29,450 nucleotides of DNA from Moniliophthora roreri (GCA_001466705.2 LATX02000047.1:1-29450); one strand, 5' to 3'. Counted from the stretch's first letter, positions 1-10,500 are shown. Numbers and translations are program-made. Notes: generated by a model from the letters alone, not told the origin.

Positions 1-1428
1 CTGCATTCAATGCTCATGGAATCATCAACTGCATTCTCAGTGACAATGTGGATACTTTTCTTTTTGGTGCTCAATGCATCATCTGTATGAGAAAGTATGT
101 TAGTTTTTAAGACTAAGCCAATGCATGCTCAGTTTTACTGTGATTTAGACCAGATCCTTGGAAGAATGATGTGTTCATCTTCAGTGCTGTTGCTATTGAG
201 AATGATAATCAGCTGGGTCTTGACCATGATGGCTTCATACTTGCCACCCTTGTCTCTGGTGGTGACTATCATAGAAGTTTGAAGGGGGCAGGTATTTCAA
301 CAGGAGTTGCTCTAGCTCATTGTAGATATGGAAGAACAGTTGTTGAGATCTTTTCACAGTATGAGGGGCAGGAACTTGAGGTGAAGCTAGAGCTATGGCA
401 AGAGTGTGTCTGAACAGAGCTCTGTATAAATGCTTCTGGATTCCTCTCATGGTGTCACCCTAATGTCATCCAATATGTTGATAACTCTTTCCCCAACTGT
501 GAAGCTCTCTCTTTCTACTTGAACCAAATCACCTCATTCTCTACTGGCTCACCTCCTGACACCACCTACTGGGGACCACACAACCTATGCATCAATATGC
601 TTGCAAAGTTCTGCCACAGGAATCTCTGGAGAGATCGGAAAGAGCTTTTTCAACAGCTTTCAAAACATCTGTGGCCTGCAGTTGCCTTCTGTCAATTTAG
701 CTCAGTGAGTATATTTGCCTCAGCATGACTATAGATCCAACTCACTATTCCAATACCTCCCACAGTGTGCACCTGTATATGATGCCAAGTTTCATAGCAT
801 CATAACCTTGGGATGCTCAGCACAAGTCACCAAGGTCTACTCAGGCTGGTATACATATTCCAAGTTGGAAAGATATCCACACTCCAGTTGAATGTCTTGC
901 TATTGCATTAGTGTCAAGCTTCACATCTTTGCTCAACTAGCTGGAGTTGACCTTAACGGTCTTCAGCCTGATGAGCACTTTATTGTTGATGAAGCTAAAG
1001 TATGGGTGCCTAAAGAGATTCTCAGCATCAGTGTGCTGTGTTTGCTTGACTTTGGAATCAATAACACTTTATCTGATGCTCAGCTTGCACAAAGGTTTGT
1101 TCTACACTTATTCAATTCAGGCCTGTAGCTAACATCATTACTTAGAAGGCTAGCTGCAACTATTGCACACATTCTGATGGTACTAGAACCAATTCAAATC
1201 CCAATTGCAGTTTTGAATGATAATGACATCACAAGTGTGGTTACAACACTAGAACCAGGTCAAATCTCTGTTGGGGCACTTGATATTGACAGGGGTGGGC
1301 CTAAAGATATAGAGATGGAGATGATTACCAAGTCTGAGGAGGAGGAGGAGGAGGAGGAGGAGGAGGTGCAATACATCATCACTTGCTGCAATGGTGTCAA
1401 AGTCATTGACCTGACACAATATGAGTAG
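1..1428 (+). pseudogene. XPG/GEN1-type structure-specific nuclease relic (5'-truncated by window edge)
   Basis: The frame from 171 reads through to about 704 with a single stop (TGA 411-413, which fits a decayed CGA Arg codon). It contains LVSGGDY near 250-275, then a GAGISTGVALAHC stretch. SGGDY followed by a helix-hairpin-helix 'G.G...A.A..G' is the signature of the XPG-I/H3TH region of FEN1/XPG/GEN1 nucleases, which cut branched DNA such as flaps or Holliday junctions. The C-terminal part continues past a probable intron (gtgagt at 705, acceptor around 724-765) into VDEAKVWVPKEIL near 985-1020 and ends with an acidic Glu run and a stop at 1426-1428. The N-terminal catalytic part lies outside the window. 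Stops, the lack of one continuous frame after 705 and CpG depletion argue that it is dead. Family assignment rests on the SGGDY motif and context; GEN1 versus another XPG member is inference. Confidence 0.6.
1336..1366. repeat. GAG trinucleotide microsatellite
   Basis: About ten tandem gag/gga triplets that would encode a poly-Glu run in the frame of the nuclease relic. Triplet repeats of this kind inside acidic C-terminal tails commonly vary in length. Confidence 0.85.
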
Positions 1429-1639
1429 TTCTGAATGTCACTATCTGCACTTGTATTGTATGTAGGGTATGAGTTTATACACAAGAGGCCTCGTTATGCT
1501 GAATGTGCTACAATTAAGTCCAAGAAATATTATGTACCAAGTTATCAAAAACACTAGGTATCAGTAGCATAATTAGTACAGATATATTCATCATAAGTAC
1601 TGGCAGTACAAGCAAGGTTTTGTTGTCATTGAAGTTCCT

Positions 1640-2330
1640 TATCAATGCGTGAAAAGCTCCACTTCTTCTTCTTCTCATTCCAAAACTCCTGCCAGAATGC
1701 ATCTTTGCCATGCATTTTATAGTAGCAAGCCATCCACTTGAACAAATCATTAGACCTTGAAGACATAGATCGCATGACAAGGATCACTTACTTTCCAAGT
1801 GTTCCAATTTCCCTTCAATGCCTTCCAACACTGGTCCTCAGAGTCATTCCTGTTAGTATGACTGAAAATTTCATTCCAGTACTTGATTGTAATTCAGCAC
1901 TCATTAATCATGACCTCACATGCATCCTTATCAAACTCATCCCATGTGTCAGACTATTGTTTTACAAGACCATCAACATTCTTGAATGACTGTGACTTTG
2001 GCTCTGGAACTGATCATTGGTGGAACACCAACACTGTCTCATCTGCAAGTTTAATGGATTTCAGGTCATTGGAGCCTCCATGGGGATCAGTAGGTGTTAT
2101 GGAATCTGTATTGGGGCTTGTAGTAGGTGGTGCCAGTGCTGATGGTGCATTCTGTGGAGATGATGTGACAGAGGGTTGACTGGAAGGTGGCAATGATGGC
2201 ACAGGATGATGGGGTGGTGTTGAAGTGAAATAGAACATAGATGCTTTGTCGGATGGAGGTTCAGATGCTGGTGAAGACAGTGGTTTTGTGCTTCTAAGGA
2301 GGAAGCATCTCAATCCTCCACAGTGCACCC
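1640..2330 (-). pseudogene. Unrecognised decayed gene, minus strand
   Basis: Read on the minus strand, 2328 to 2014 is an open frame rich in Pro, Ser and Thr. It is followed after a few stops by protein-like segments such as SDTWDEFDKDACEVMINEC (around 1950-1890) and DQCWKALKGNWNTWK (around 1850-1800), then DAFWQEFWNEKKKKWSFSR near 1710-1660. The Trp/Glu/Asp-rich, helix-like composition and the clean resumption of frame after single stops look like a real protein that has decayed. I do not recognise the family. The stops are of the TGA/TAG/TAA type that C-to-T and G-to-A transitions make. Moderate confidence that it is coding-derived, none about function. Confidence 0.4.
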
Positions 2331-2409
2331 ATCAGTAGTTCTTGGGGCTTGAAGGAGACAGAATCCTTCTACTTCAAGATCATGTTGAACACTCGTCAAG
2401 TGTGAAGAG
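2262..2409. repeat. Direct duplication, copy 1
   Basis: About 148 bp that recur at 2558-2708 in the same orientation. Shared blocks include ggaagcatctcaatcctcca and gagacagaatccttctactt. The copy ends exactly at the ambiguous base N at 2410, so the boundary may be an assembly feature. In the plus frame both copies encode a similar peptide containing LRRKHLNPPQCT. Confidence 0.8.
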
Positions 2410-2410
2410 N
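2410..2410. other. Ambiguous base (N) at a repeat boundary
   Basis: Single undetermined base directly after duplication copy 1. It suggests that reads from the two copies conflicted during assembly. Confidence 0.95.
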
Positions 2411-2557
2411 ACAAAGATCTCTCCCACTAGAGATAAGCTCTTCTTTTTCTTATGGCTGGGACAAAGAAGTGGCAGGGAAAAGGGAAAGGTGCTACTGGCA
2501 TATTTCAAGATAAGGATCTTTGTATATTCTACATTTAACTATGCTAATGTGAGCATA

Positions 2558-2708
2558 CAGATGCTGACATTGAAGATGGTGGTTTTGTGCCTCTAAGAAG
2601 GAAGCATCTCAATCCTCCACAATGCACCTGTCAGTAGTTCTTGGGGCTCAAAGGAGACAGAATCCTTCTACTTCATGATCATGTTGAACACTCATCAAGT
2701 GTGAAGAG
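2558..2708. repeat. Direct duplication, copy 2
   Basis: Second copy of the 2262-2409 segment, with scattered substitutions that are largely transitions (for example ctcgtcaag versus ctcatcaag, a CpG change). The spacer between the copies, 2410-2557, does not match either copy. Confidence 0.8.
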
Positions 2709-2819
2709 TGAGTATAGAGTTCCAACACAAGATAAACAAGATCTGAGTTGAAAGATCAAGTTCAAAGGGGTTTGGAGTTTATTTGATTATTTATAAGATT
2801 TTAGAACACTTTAGAACAA

Positions 2820-3590
2820 TTGAACATGACCTAAGTAGTGTGTTCTGACAGAATTAGGTCCACAGAAGCAAACCAATGGTCAAGGACTCCTCACAGAATC
2901 CAATAATAGGTGAACATGGTGAAAAACAATGCATTCATGAAAGTTATGGTCCATGGGAGCATACCAATGGTCAAGGACTCTTAGCAGAGTCCAAGAATGG
3001 ATGAATGTGTTGCAAGACAATGCATTCATGAGAGTTATGGTCTGTGGGGGCATACCAATGGTCAAGGACTCTTAGCAGGGTCTAAGAATGGATAAATGTG
3101 GCACAAAACAATGCATTCATGAAAGTTATGGTCCATGGGGGCATACCAATAGTCAAGGACTCTTCACAGAGTCCAATAATAGATGAATGTGGTGCAGAGC
3201 AATACATTTAGAAGAGTTATGGTGCATGGGGGTGTACCAATAGTGTAGGACTCTCAAGCAAGTCAAACACTGGTTGAACACAACCTAAGTAATGTGTTCT
3301 GTAAGGTTTTGGTGTGCAGATGCAATCCAATAGCAAAGGACTCCTAATAGACTCCAATACTGAGTGAACACAATGTAAAGCACCATGTTCACAAGTGTTT
3401 TGGTCCAGTAATGTGAACTGGTGGCAGAGGATTCTCAGATCAATGAAACACTAATGAATGCAACTGAAGCAATGTGTTTATTCAAGTTTTTGGTGCACTA
3501 ACACAACCAATGGTGTACAGTTCTCAAAAGAATCCAATGATCAGATGAACATGACCTACTGGAACATGTTTGCAACATTATTGGTTGACT
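2820..3590. repeat. Diverged tandem array, period about 90-91 bp, about 8-9 units
   Basis: The phrase 'gttatggtcc/gttttggtgc' recurs at about 2852 (gaattagg), 2943, 3034, 3125, 3216, 3306, 3396 and 3486, giving spacings of 91, 91, 91, 91, 90, 90 and 90 bp. Each unit then carries 'accaatggtcaaggactc', a small inverted repeat and a purine-rich '(a)tgaatg..aa' segment. The central units are the most alike and those toward 3590 the most diverged, as expected for an array that grew by unequal exchange. No open frame runs through it, and 91 is not a multiple of three. Confidence 0.85.
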
Positions 3591-4635
3591 TGAGTGTATT
3601 TCACACTAAGGTACAGTAAAATAGAGCTTTTGATTGGGATCTTGGCTTATAGAAGAGACAGCTAGCAAATGCCTAGAAGGTGTTGGTAAAGCACTGTTGC
3701 AAACTTGCCTGGAACAGCACCAATGCAGATGTCCAGAGCAAGCTGCTATGAAGTGAGGCAAGATGCCAGCTGCTGCTTGAGCCTTGTAAGTAATGTACAT
3801 TGCATTATATACAGTCCAGAAAATAGAATAATACCAAAACTCAAAATAATGGGAAAAGATAAGATGTTATATGTTTAAGGAATGTGTATGTGTCCAAAAG
3901 TCCTGCTACATGTAGAAAATGTCCAATATTGGGAATATTTGTGCAAATGTTGCACAGGACCACTGGTGCAGTACTGATGTGCAGTCTGCAGCACATTCCT
4001 TCTCCTCTAGTTTCCTTCCTCTCTATCTGATTGGTGGTTGTCAATCCTCTATCTGCATTTCAATGAATGTGTAATCCCACCAATCTTCTGACATATAGGG
4101 TCCTGCTAGGCCTAGATGGTGGCTCTGCAGAGATACTCATAATTATAGCCTAGCTTGTAATCCTTGAATGCTCAATGCATAGGTTGGTCAACTGGATATA
4201 GGTTCCAATAACCATGTATATAGGTCTTCTGAAGTATTCAATGCTATTCCACATAATGATAATGTCTCAATAGTGTGTTATAATGCTTGTAATTGCTTTT
4301 GCAACCAGTCTGGTGCATTCAGATTGTAGATTCCACTGATATCTATTCCTTTATTAGATTAGAATTGGTGGTTTCTGGCCTGCTTACAACCAAGGTCCTT
4401 CACAACAACACTTCACTGCAATGTAGTGGACTAGTATAGTCTACTAAGCCTCAACTAAGTTGTTTCACAGTGCTATCTGAGAGACTGATTGGTTCATTGA
4501 CAACTAGTGCTTAAGCTGTGTGTATACACAGGTCTGTATTCTGCACTAATTTAGGAATTAGACATGCAAATGCACTGCTACATGTCTGTGCCAAAAATAG
4601 GGCACATTAATGTTCAGCCAGCTCCTTGTTAAAAT
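3591..4635. other. Intergenic, CpG-depleted, no gene recognised
   Basis: Short open frames only (fewer than 70 codons). Occasional splice-like motifs are present but no protein-like segment on either strand. CG dinucleotides are essentially absent. I see no repeat pairing inside this stretch. Confidence 0.5.
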
Positions 4636-5340
4636 GTGCATTCTGGTACCTGCCAGGCTGTGCTGCAAGACAACAGTATATGCCATTCTCTGAGTTTTAA
4701 TAGTTTGTCTTACACATCTGTTGAAGCTAATGATTCCAGTTCACACATTATGTCTGATAATGTCCCCAGTCATAACCCACCATGCACTAGGACACCAAGC
4801 CAGCCTCTAGTTCCACACACTGTAGTTGACCACCTGGAACCTCCTTCTAGGCAGTCATGGCACAATCAAGGTGCCTAGAAGCCTGAAGAACAAGACACTT
4901 TGAGAGGCCATCAATCTTCCAGAAGCTTGTGATTCTTAACAACATGTCAATCTTTGTGTTCAAGAAGGCAGTCTTGTTCACATTCTGCACAACTTCCACT
5001 CTGTAAGTCACAACCTTACAATCCCTTGACTGGCCTTTAACTTGCCCCCAGATGATGATAGTGATGAGGATAATCCCTTTTCCTTTGAACCTACTGGTCT
5101 AGACAACACTTTGGCACCAGCTTAGCTTACACCAGTGTTACACCAGCCAGGAAGTTGCAGTTGCAGTTGAGGCTATGCCAATGTGCATTTTGCAAACAAA
5201 TCTCCAGGCAAGGAATTTGAGTGGGATGATACCTCAAATGACAGCACAGATGAGAGCAATGTCTTGGCAACTCCTACTCCTCATGCATGTACTAGAAATA
5301 GTAAGTCCATTATTTTGACATTCTTCAAGATACATCATCT
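4636..5340 (+). pseudogene. Unrecognised plus-strand coding relic
   Basis: An 80-codon open stretch at 4636-4878 rich in Ser, Pro and His is followed in other frames by coding-like acidic segments: DDDSDEDNPFSFEPTGLD near 5050-5110 and EFEWDDTSNDSTDESNVLA near 5215-5275. The latter ends beside gtaagt (about 5299), a plausible intron donor. Acidic, disordered-protein composition interrupted by stops suggests a dead exon series. No family recognised; it could be the N-terminal part of a transposase or of a host gene. Confidence 0.3.
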
Positions 5341-5801
5341 ATGACAAGACTAGTGGAAAACTACCCAACAGATAACCTCCAAAAGTCTAACTCAGTTTGT
5401 TGTGCAAGTGTGGATCAATGTGATCAGAGTTGCCACACTTAGAATGCCAACAAAACTCCTAGCTAGGTTGATTCTCTCTTATTAAAGTGTTCTACTTTGA
5501 AGTGTTCACCTCCAAAAGAGTATATATGGGTTTTAAAATGGGTTTATTTCACAAGCACACACAAAACACAAAAGAACACAGTGCAAAAAGCACAAACACA
5601 AGAGCTACAGTCCCATACAAAGACTCAATAGCCAATATAGTCTGACCCTGCAGAGTTTAAGACTTCTTCAAGACAACTACAGTACACAGCATACTAGAAA
5701 AGGTCCTAGACCAATTTCTACAAAGAGTTCAGTGCAGGCACACCTTTTGCTAAGACTCTAAGTGTGTCACAACCTGATACCCAACACAGGCCACACTCCA
5801 A

Positions 5802-6329
5802 GTGCCCAAGGCTTCTTCTTGGTGTAAAGTGTCTCTTAGAAAAGTGCTAAAGCACACTCAAGATGTTACTCTTATCTCTTATGACACAAGTTTGTTATCA
5901 GATGTCTATCTCTCTGGAGTCACTCAGGACCAATCTCCAAGGCCTGAAGTGAGGAAGCAAAACTGGAATGGCATACAAAATTATACACCAAACAAACTTG
6001 TCATGTATTCACAATCAGAGGGGGCAGAGTTACTTGAGTATATACACATATCTAGCTGTCCTTATATACAGTCCACAGAATATATCTACAGAAAATTAGA
6101 AATAATGTCTGATAATTCAAAAAATAATAAACAAGTGACAGAGATGCTAAAAGAGGGAATATTTGGATGTCATGAAGTCTGGCCACTAGGGTATCCAACC
6201 ATATCTATGCAGGTATCTATGTCTCTGGGTGTTCTGGACTCTATAATTTATATTTTCTCTTTTTTAAGTTGGGTATCTATGAGCAGATGGTTGTATCTGT
6301 CCTGTTTCTTACAGCATTTCTCTTTCTAG
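5802..6329 (+). other. Longest open frame in the left arm, 175 codons, doubtful
   Basis: Open from a GTG at 5802 to the stop at 6327-6329. The protein is of mixed composition, with a hydrophobic C-terminal stretch (residues about 145-175) and no motif that I recognise. There is no ATG near the start; the first internal ATG is well inside. In a CpG-depleted, stop-rich neighbourhood this length is unusual but can occur by chance. I would not call it a gene without homology or transcript support. Confidence 0.15.
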
Positions 6330-6625
6330 CATCTGCACATTGGCAGGGGCCTAGATGCTCAAAGTTTCCAAGGTCAGAACATGCTGTTACTGTTTCTATC
6401 TCCTTTGACAATGCACTTTTAGTCTTAGTTAGGACTTCTCATGCATTAGATATGCTTCGGATGTCTCATTGTGTCTGTCCATTAAGTAACTTCAGTTCTA
6501 TGAAAGTAGTCTTCTAGCTTCTGAGGTTACTTTGCACTTAGTTATGTTATTTTGTATGTTTTCACTGCCATTGAACTCCTTATTAAGAGATTGTCTGCTT
6601 TGACTTTGGAGGATGATTGTTCCTT

Positions 6626-7372
6626 CACTACGTACAAGGTGTTCTTTTTGTGCTATTAATACAAAGGGAATACACTCAGAATACTGCTATATATTTGCTT
6701 CCAGACAACACTCAGAAAATTCTATTAGTTTCAAGTTATCATCACATATTGAAAACAGCAAGCATATTCTGGATTTTAAGTTCCAGAAGAGTCTGTGTTT
6801 TTTGATAATTTTATGATAATGAAATTATAGAATTATCCTTTAATTTTCTAATTACAGATATACTAAATTTTCTGCCTTATAAAATAGTGAGAAAACATTT
6901 AGAAAATAAAGTAAAGATTTTGAATTTTATAATGAAGGAAACATATTAAATACAAAAGGAAAACTATATGAAAGCTATTTAAGAACTGCTTTAAAATATA
7001 GTGTTTTCACATGATTTTCCTACCATTTTCCTAGTGTTTTCCTAGTGTTTTCTCTGACTTTCCCACAATAGAAAATGTGGTATCTTTATCTTATCTTATT
7101 AGCATTTTCTGAGCATCTTCAACCAGAGAAAATTTAATGTTTTCTCAGCATGAAAATTATTCTAATATATTGTATTATCTATTAATTCTCAGAATTTGAA
7201 AATTCTATATCTTTTGCCCCTGAGAATTTAGTATTCTCCAGACATATTCTTGTTGAGAGGACACAATTGAAATTTAGAATTTATATATGGTTTTATAAAA
7301 ATTCTCTTTGCAAGAGAACTAAGTGTTTTCTCAATCAGAATACCATGTTAAAAGAACACCTTGTATATAGTG
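6626..7372. mobile_element. Non-autonomous CACTA-like DNA transposon (MITE), 747 bp
   Basis: The left end begins CACTACGTACAAGGTGTTCT (6626 onward). The right end is its inverse, ending ...TATATAGTG at 7372. The terminal inverted repeats span about 24 bp (6626-6649 and 7349-7372), differing at one former CpG (CG versus TA, both bases hit) and at the innermost base. CACTA...TAGTG is the hallmark of the EnSpm/CACTA superfamily. The bases tt flank both ends, fitting a 2-bp target duplication. The interior is AT-rich with repeated ttttct/agaaaa motifs in both orientations and no transposase. An alternative reading is a Tc1/mariner element with TA target ends at 6633-6634 and 7364-7365. Confidence 0.65.
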
Positions 7373-7795
7373 TTTGATCATTTCTATTCTAAGTCATCTT
7401 TCTGTTTTGATGTCTCTTTCAAGTACCTCTGTACTGTTTGACTGTGCATTGCACTTTGGAGATATCATAGAAAGTTGAAAATAGAAACAAAATTCCTATT
7501 GATAGCACTTTTGAGAGCTCAGTTAACTAGCCAATGTGTTTATATGGTCATAGTTAGATTCTCTACAGGTTTTGGGAGTGATCTGCTTTGGATCTGGTAC
7601 ATAGATAAGTCAGAAGTACAGCTTAGACACCTCCATATAGCATATCATATAGCTCTTCATACTTTCCAATGTACCATAGCTTCTCTAAGGCAATGACTAG
7701 CAGACTGGGCTCACTCTAGTCCTTATTACCCATTATCTTGTGTCATATTAAAGGATTCTAATGTAAATTGAATAAAATCAGGTCTTTTCTAGGTT

Positions 7796-8066
7796 TGTCA
7801 TATTACTGACAGTGTCAGTTTATCATTTACCAATATCTTTGCTATTTACACATTATAGATACATAAGCATCAGTTGTACATATTTAAGCACTTATACCAT
7901 GGTCAAAGCTCTCCAGCTTGACCTGGTTAATCTAAGAACTTTGTATCAATGCAACAACTGAACCTCAACTCTAACTTTGCTCTCTAACTTGAACTTGTGG
8001 AATGGACTTAGGTGGATTTGCCTAGGTTGAACTTGTTGCTGCATTATTGGCACAAGTAACATAACA
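7796..8066 (+). repeat. Degenerate solo LTR related to the 11,598-18,670 element
   Basis: Begins tgtcatattactgac, similar to the intact LTR start tgttatgttactctt, and ends cacaagtaacataaca, matching the intact LTR end gcacaagtaacgtaaca. In between it keeps agcttgacctggttaat, the block identical in the full-length LTR that pairs with the primer site. It is about 271 bp versus 385 bp, so it has internal deletions or belongs to a sister family. No matching 5-bp duplication is visible (aggtt versus tcatt), consistent with an old insertion. Confidence 0.65.
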
Positions 8067-8235
8067 TCATTTGTCAGACTTGAGGACATGACAGCACAAG
8101 CAAGAAGGAAGCATAAGGCTCTGAACAAGGACACTGGAGAGCCATTTATTGAGATACTATAGTACATGGTCTCATATTTACATATGAAACATTAAGATAA
8201 TGGGTGGAGGATGAAGACAAACTGGACTGAGACTA

Positions 8236-8504
8236 CACAGCCCTCTGGAAAGTAAATGGAAATATCAAAAAACTTTCCCATGCCTGTAATGAGTGTGTCA
8301 CATAATTTTGACTGGCCTTTACATTGTACTATTTCATTTTTATATAACCTCTATGCTCAAGGCAAGGATTCTCAGGACATCTCAATGCCAGCTTGACTTG
8401 CCATATAAAAATCAATTAATTGAAGCCATACTCAAGCCTGACTCAAGGCCATTGACAGGTGTGGGAAACTTTTGATACTTCCAGTCACTTTCTAGAGGGC
8501 TGTG
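8236..8504. mobile_element. Tc1/mariner-like MITE, 269 bp
   Basis: The terminal inverted repeat starts CACAGCCCTCTGGAAAGT (8236) and is mirrored at 8487-8504 (ACTTTCTAGAGGGCTGTG). Similarity between the arms extends about 55 bp inward, with gaps and transitions. Both ends are flanked by TA (8234-8235, 8505-8506), the Tc1/mariner target duplication. No transposase frame exists in so short an element, so it must have been mobilised in trans. Confidence 0.8.
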
Positions 8505-9018
8505 TACATCATCTTATTCAAAAAGGTGAGTATTTGCTATTTTGTTGATGGTGGCATGTAGTTGAATAGTAGATTCTTTTTATTTCCAGGTGGTATTAAA
8601 GCAGCAGCATAGATTTCTTGGACTATTTATTTGTGCTTTATCTATACCTTTGACCTCTTTACAAACTGCCATCCACTGTAATAATGCTCCCCATTTGTAT
8701 ACCCACTCATTTGCAGAAGCAAGATAAATTGCAGTTGAAGCTATCTTCTCACTGTGACACCCTATAAGCTATTGCACAATCAGAGAGAATACCTTGAGCA
8801 TAGCTTGCATTCCTACTCTTCATAGTTGGACATGTCAGATATAGTTCCAGGTAATGGTGCATGCAATGATTCATTGAGGTTCTCTCTGCCAAGCATTACT
8901 AAACCAGGACTGGAAAAGATGAGCACTCATTCATGCTCTTCTTTCCTTCATTATGGCCTTTTTTCTGGCAATAGAAACATGCTCCATTAAGAGCCTGTTT
9001 AGATAGGAACCATGGTTC

Positions 9019-9500
9019 CTATTTCCTGGGTTCCATGGCAGCTTATACAAGTTTCTCATTCACATTCATAGGGGCTTCATCCAGTGTCTGTGAGAGCATT
9101 TCACAACAGATGTGCCTTTTTGACCTATAAGTACTCACTTATATTATAGAGCATCTACAGATCTCTTCACAGTATATTCTTAGCTAGTTTACACAGCTTT
9201 TATCAAGGAACTCTGCTAGTCTTGCATGTTCAGAGTAGCTTTTTAATGCATTGGTCTGTCTCTGCAGCATTTTCATGTAACTCTGAGTAATGGTCTTCTG
9301 TACTTATCCTCTAGATCACTCAGAGAGGTGCATCCAAATTCACGAATTGTTCTGTATAAGCACTCTATAATATATAAGAGTACTTATAGGTGTTGAAAGG
9401 GCACATTTGCTGTGAAGCACTCTCACAAGCACTGGACAAAGTGGCCATGAATGTGGATGAGAAACTTGCATAAACTGCCATGGAACCTAGGAAATAATCA
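9019..9500. mobile_element. Large foldback element with about 135 bp arms
   Basis: The left arm (9019-9156) and right arm (about 9362-9500) are inverted copies. Shared phrases include ttccatggcag, tgcaagtttctcat/tacaagtttctcatt, ccagtg.ctgtgagag and cctataagtactc. The arms are about 80% alike by eye. The central spacer of about 200 bp has no recognisable gene. True ends are uncertain: the sequence agagcctgtttagatagg at 8989 may be the outer terminus. Confidence 0.65.
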
Positions 9501-9719
9501 GGGGGTAAGGGCTGTTCTGGCAGTGCCTGCTACCTCTATGTGCTCAGATAGGTCCTTTATTTGAATCTTAGTCCTGTTTCTGTTACTACTAGTTCCACCA
9601 TCAGCAAAAACCAGAGAGCAGTATAGCAGGTTAGCAGAGGAAACAACATCTGATACATGTCATCTATGAGTCTGTACATAGCTGTATATATAAAGCCCTG
9701 TTACCATATCTTGAGAATA

Positions 9720-9900
9720 CAACATGTATTATAACCTCTTATAACTGTGAACAAGAGTTATAACTGTGGGTATAATCCCAGCCAGAACCCAGTTATAACC
9801 CCTTATAATAACAATGGAGGATTATAATGCTGGGTCTAACCAGAGTTGTAAACAGGATTATAACCTCTTGTAACCATCATGATGGGTTATAATCTTGCAG
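9720..9900. repeat. Cluster of ttataac/gttataa motifs
   Basis: The octamer-like motif ttataacc and its complement recur about ten times in 180 bp (for example ttataacctcttataact and agttataaccccttataa), giving many small overlapping inverted repeats. The same motif style fills the interiors of the elements at 19,847-21,610 and appears at 11,355-11,405, so this may be the remains of a related element. Confidence 0.5.
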
Positions 9901-10260
9901 AGCTGTTACTGAGCAATATAATGTCTAAGTTTTGCTATAAGGCCTTGAGAAACTACCTGTAAATTTAATTGCTGGGTGTTGCTGTTGACATTGTTTGAGC
10001 ATGGTGGAGAAAATCAGATGCAAGGTTGGACATGTGGGATTGGAGATTTGGAGTATCAGACCCAGCTGCTGGGCTTCTTGGAGTTGATTGTAAGACACAT
10101 CATTGCTTTTTGACTGGCTTTCACTCATGCTTCAACACTGTTCAAGTATTCAACACCTTCAATGCCCCTCAACAGCAAAAAGACACCCCCACAACTCATG
10201 TGTCCAAAGCTCTAAACTCTGGCCAGCCCTAAACTGGTCTGTGTGCACTCTCAATTCTCA

Positions 10261-10437
10261 TATAAAGGTGGCTCAAGAATTCCTGACATCCCAACATTCC
10301 TTTCTTCCCTTCCACCATCTCCCCTTCTTCCTGCCCTTCCCCTCCCCCTTCCTGCCTCTACACATGCACTTCTGACTCAATATTTGCTTTCTACGATCTA
10401 CCTGCAGTATATCAACACACTAAACATGTCTTTTTAA
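10261..10437 (+). promoter_or_regulatory. Orphan core promoter and pyrimidine-rich 5' leader
   Basis: TATAAA at 10,261-10,266 is followed by a long CT-rich tract (about 10,288-10,352), a classic fungal promoter/5'-leader layout, then ATG at 10,426 in an adenine-rich context. The frame reads M-S-F and hits TAA at 10,435-10,437 directly before an intron donor. This looks like the upstream end of a gene whose body has decayed or been lost. Confidence 0.45.
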
Positions 10438-10500
10438 GTAAGTATTTTAGCACTTGTCTTTTTCATTGATAATGACTAATTCTCATTCTATACATTGTAG
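10438..10500 (+). other. Probable relic intron of a lost gene, 63 bp
   Basis: GTAAGT donor at 10,438, branch-like gactaat at about 10,474-10,480 and acceptor ttgtag ending at 10,500. Length and spacing are typical of basidiomycete introns. Sequence downstream (10,501 onward) shows no sustained frame, so the rest of the gene is unrecognisable. Confidence 0.45.

Noticed and set aside
2014..2328. Pro/Ser-rich minus-strand frame as an independent gene
   Set aside because: It joins smoothly in style and strand to the decayed coding segments down to 1640, so I treat it as part of that relic.
2820..3590. CRISPR-like array
   Set aside because: Units are contiguous and diverged over their whole length, with no constant repeat separated by unique spacers, and the genome is eukaryotic.
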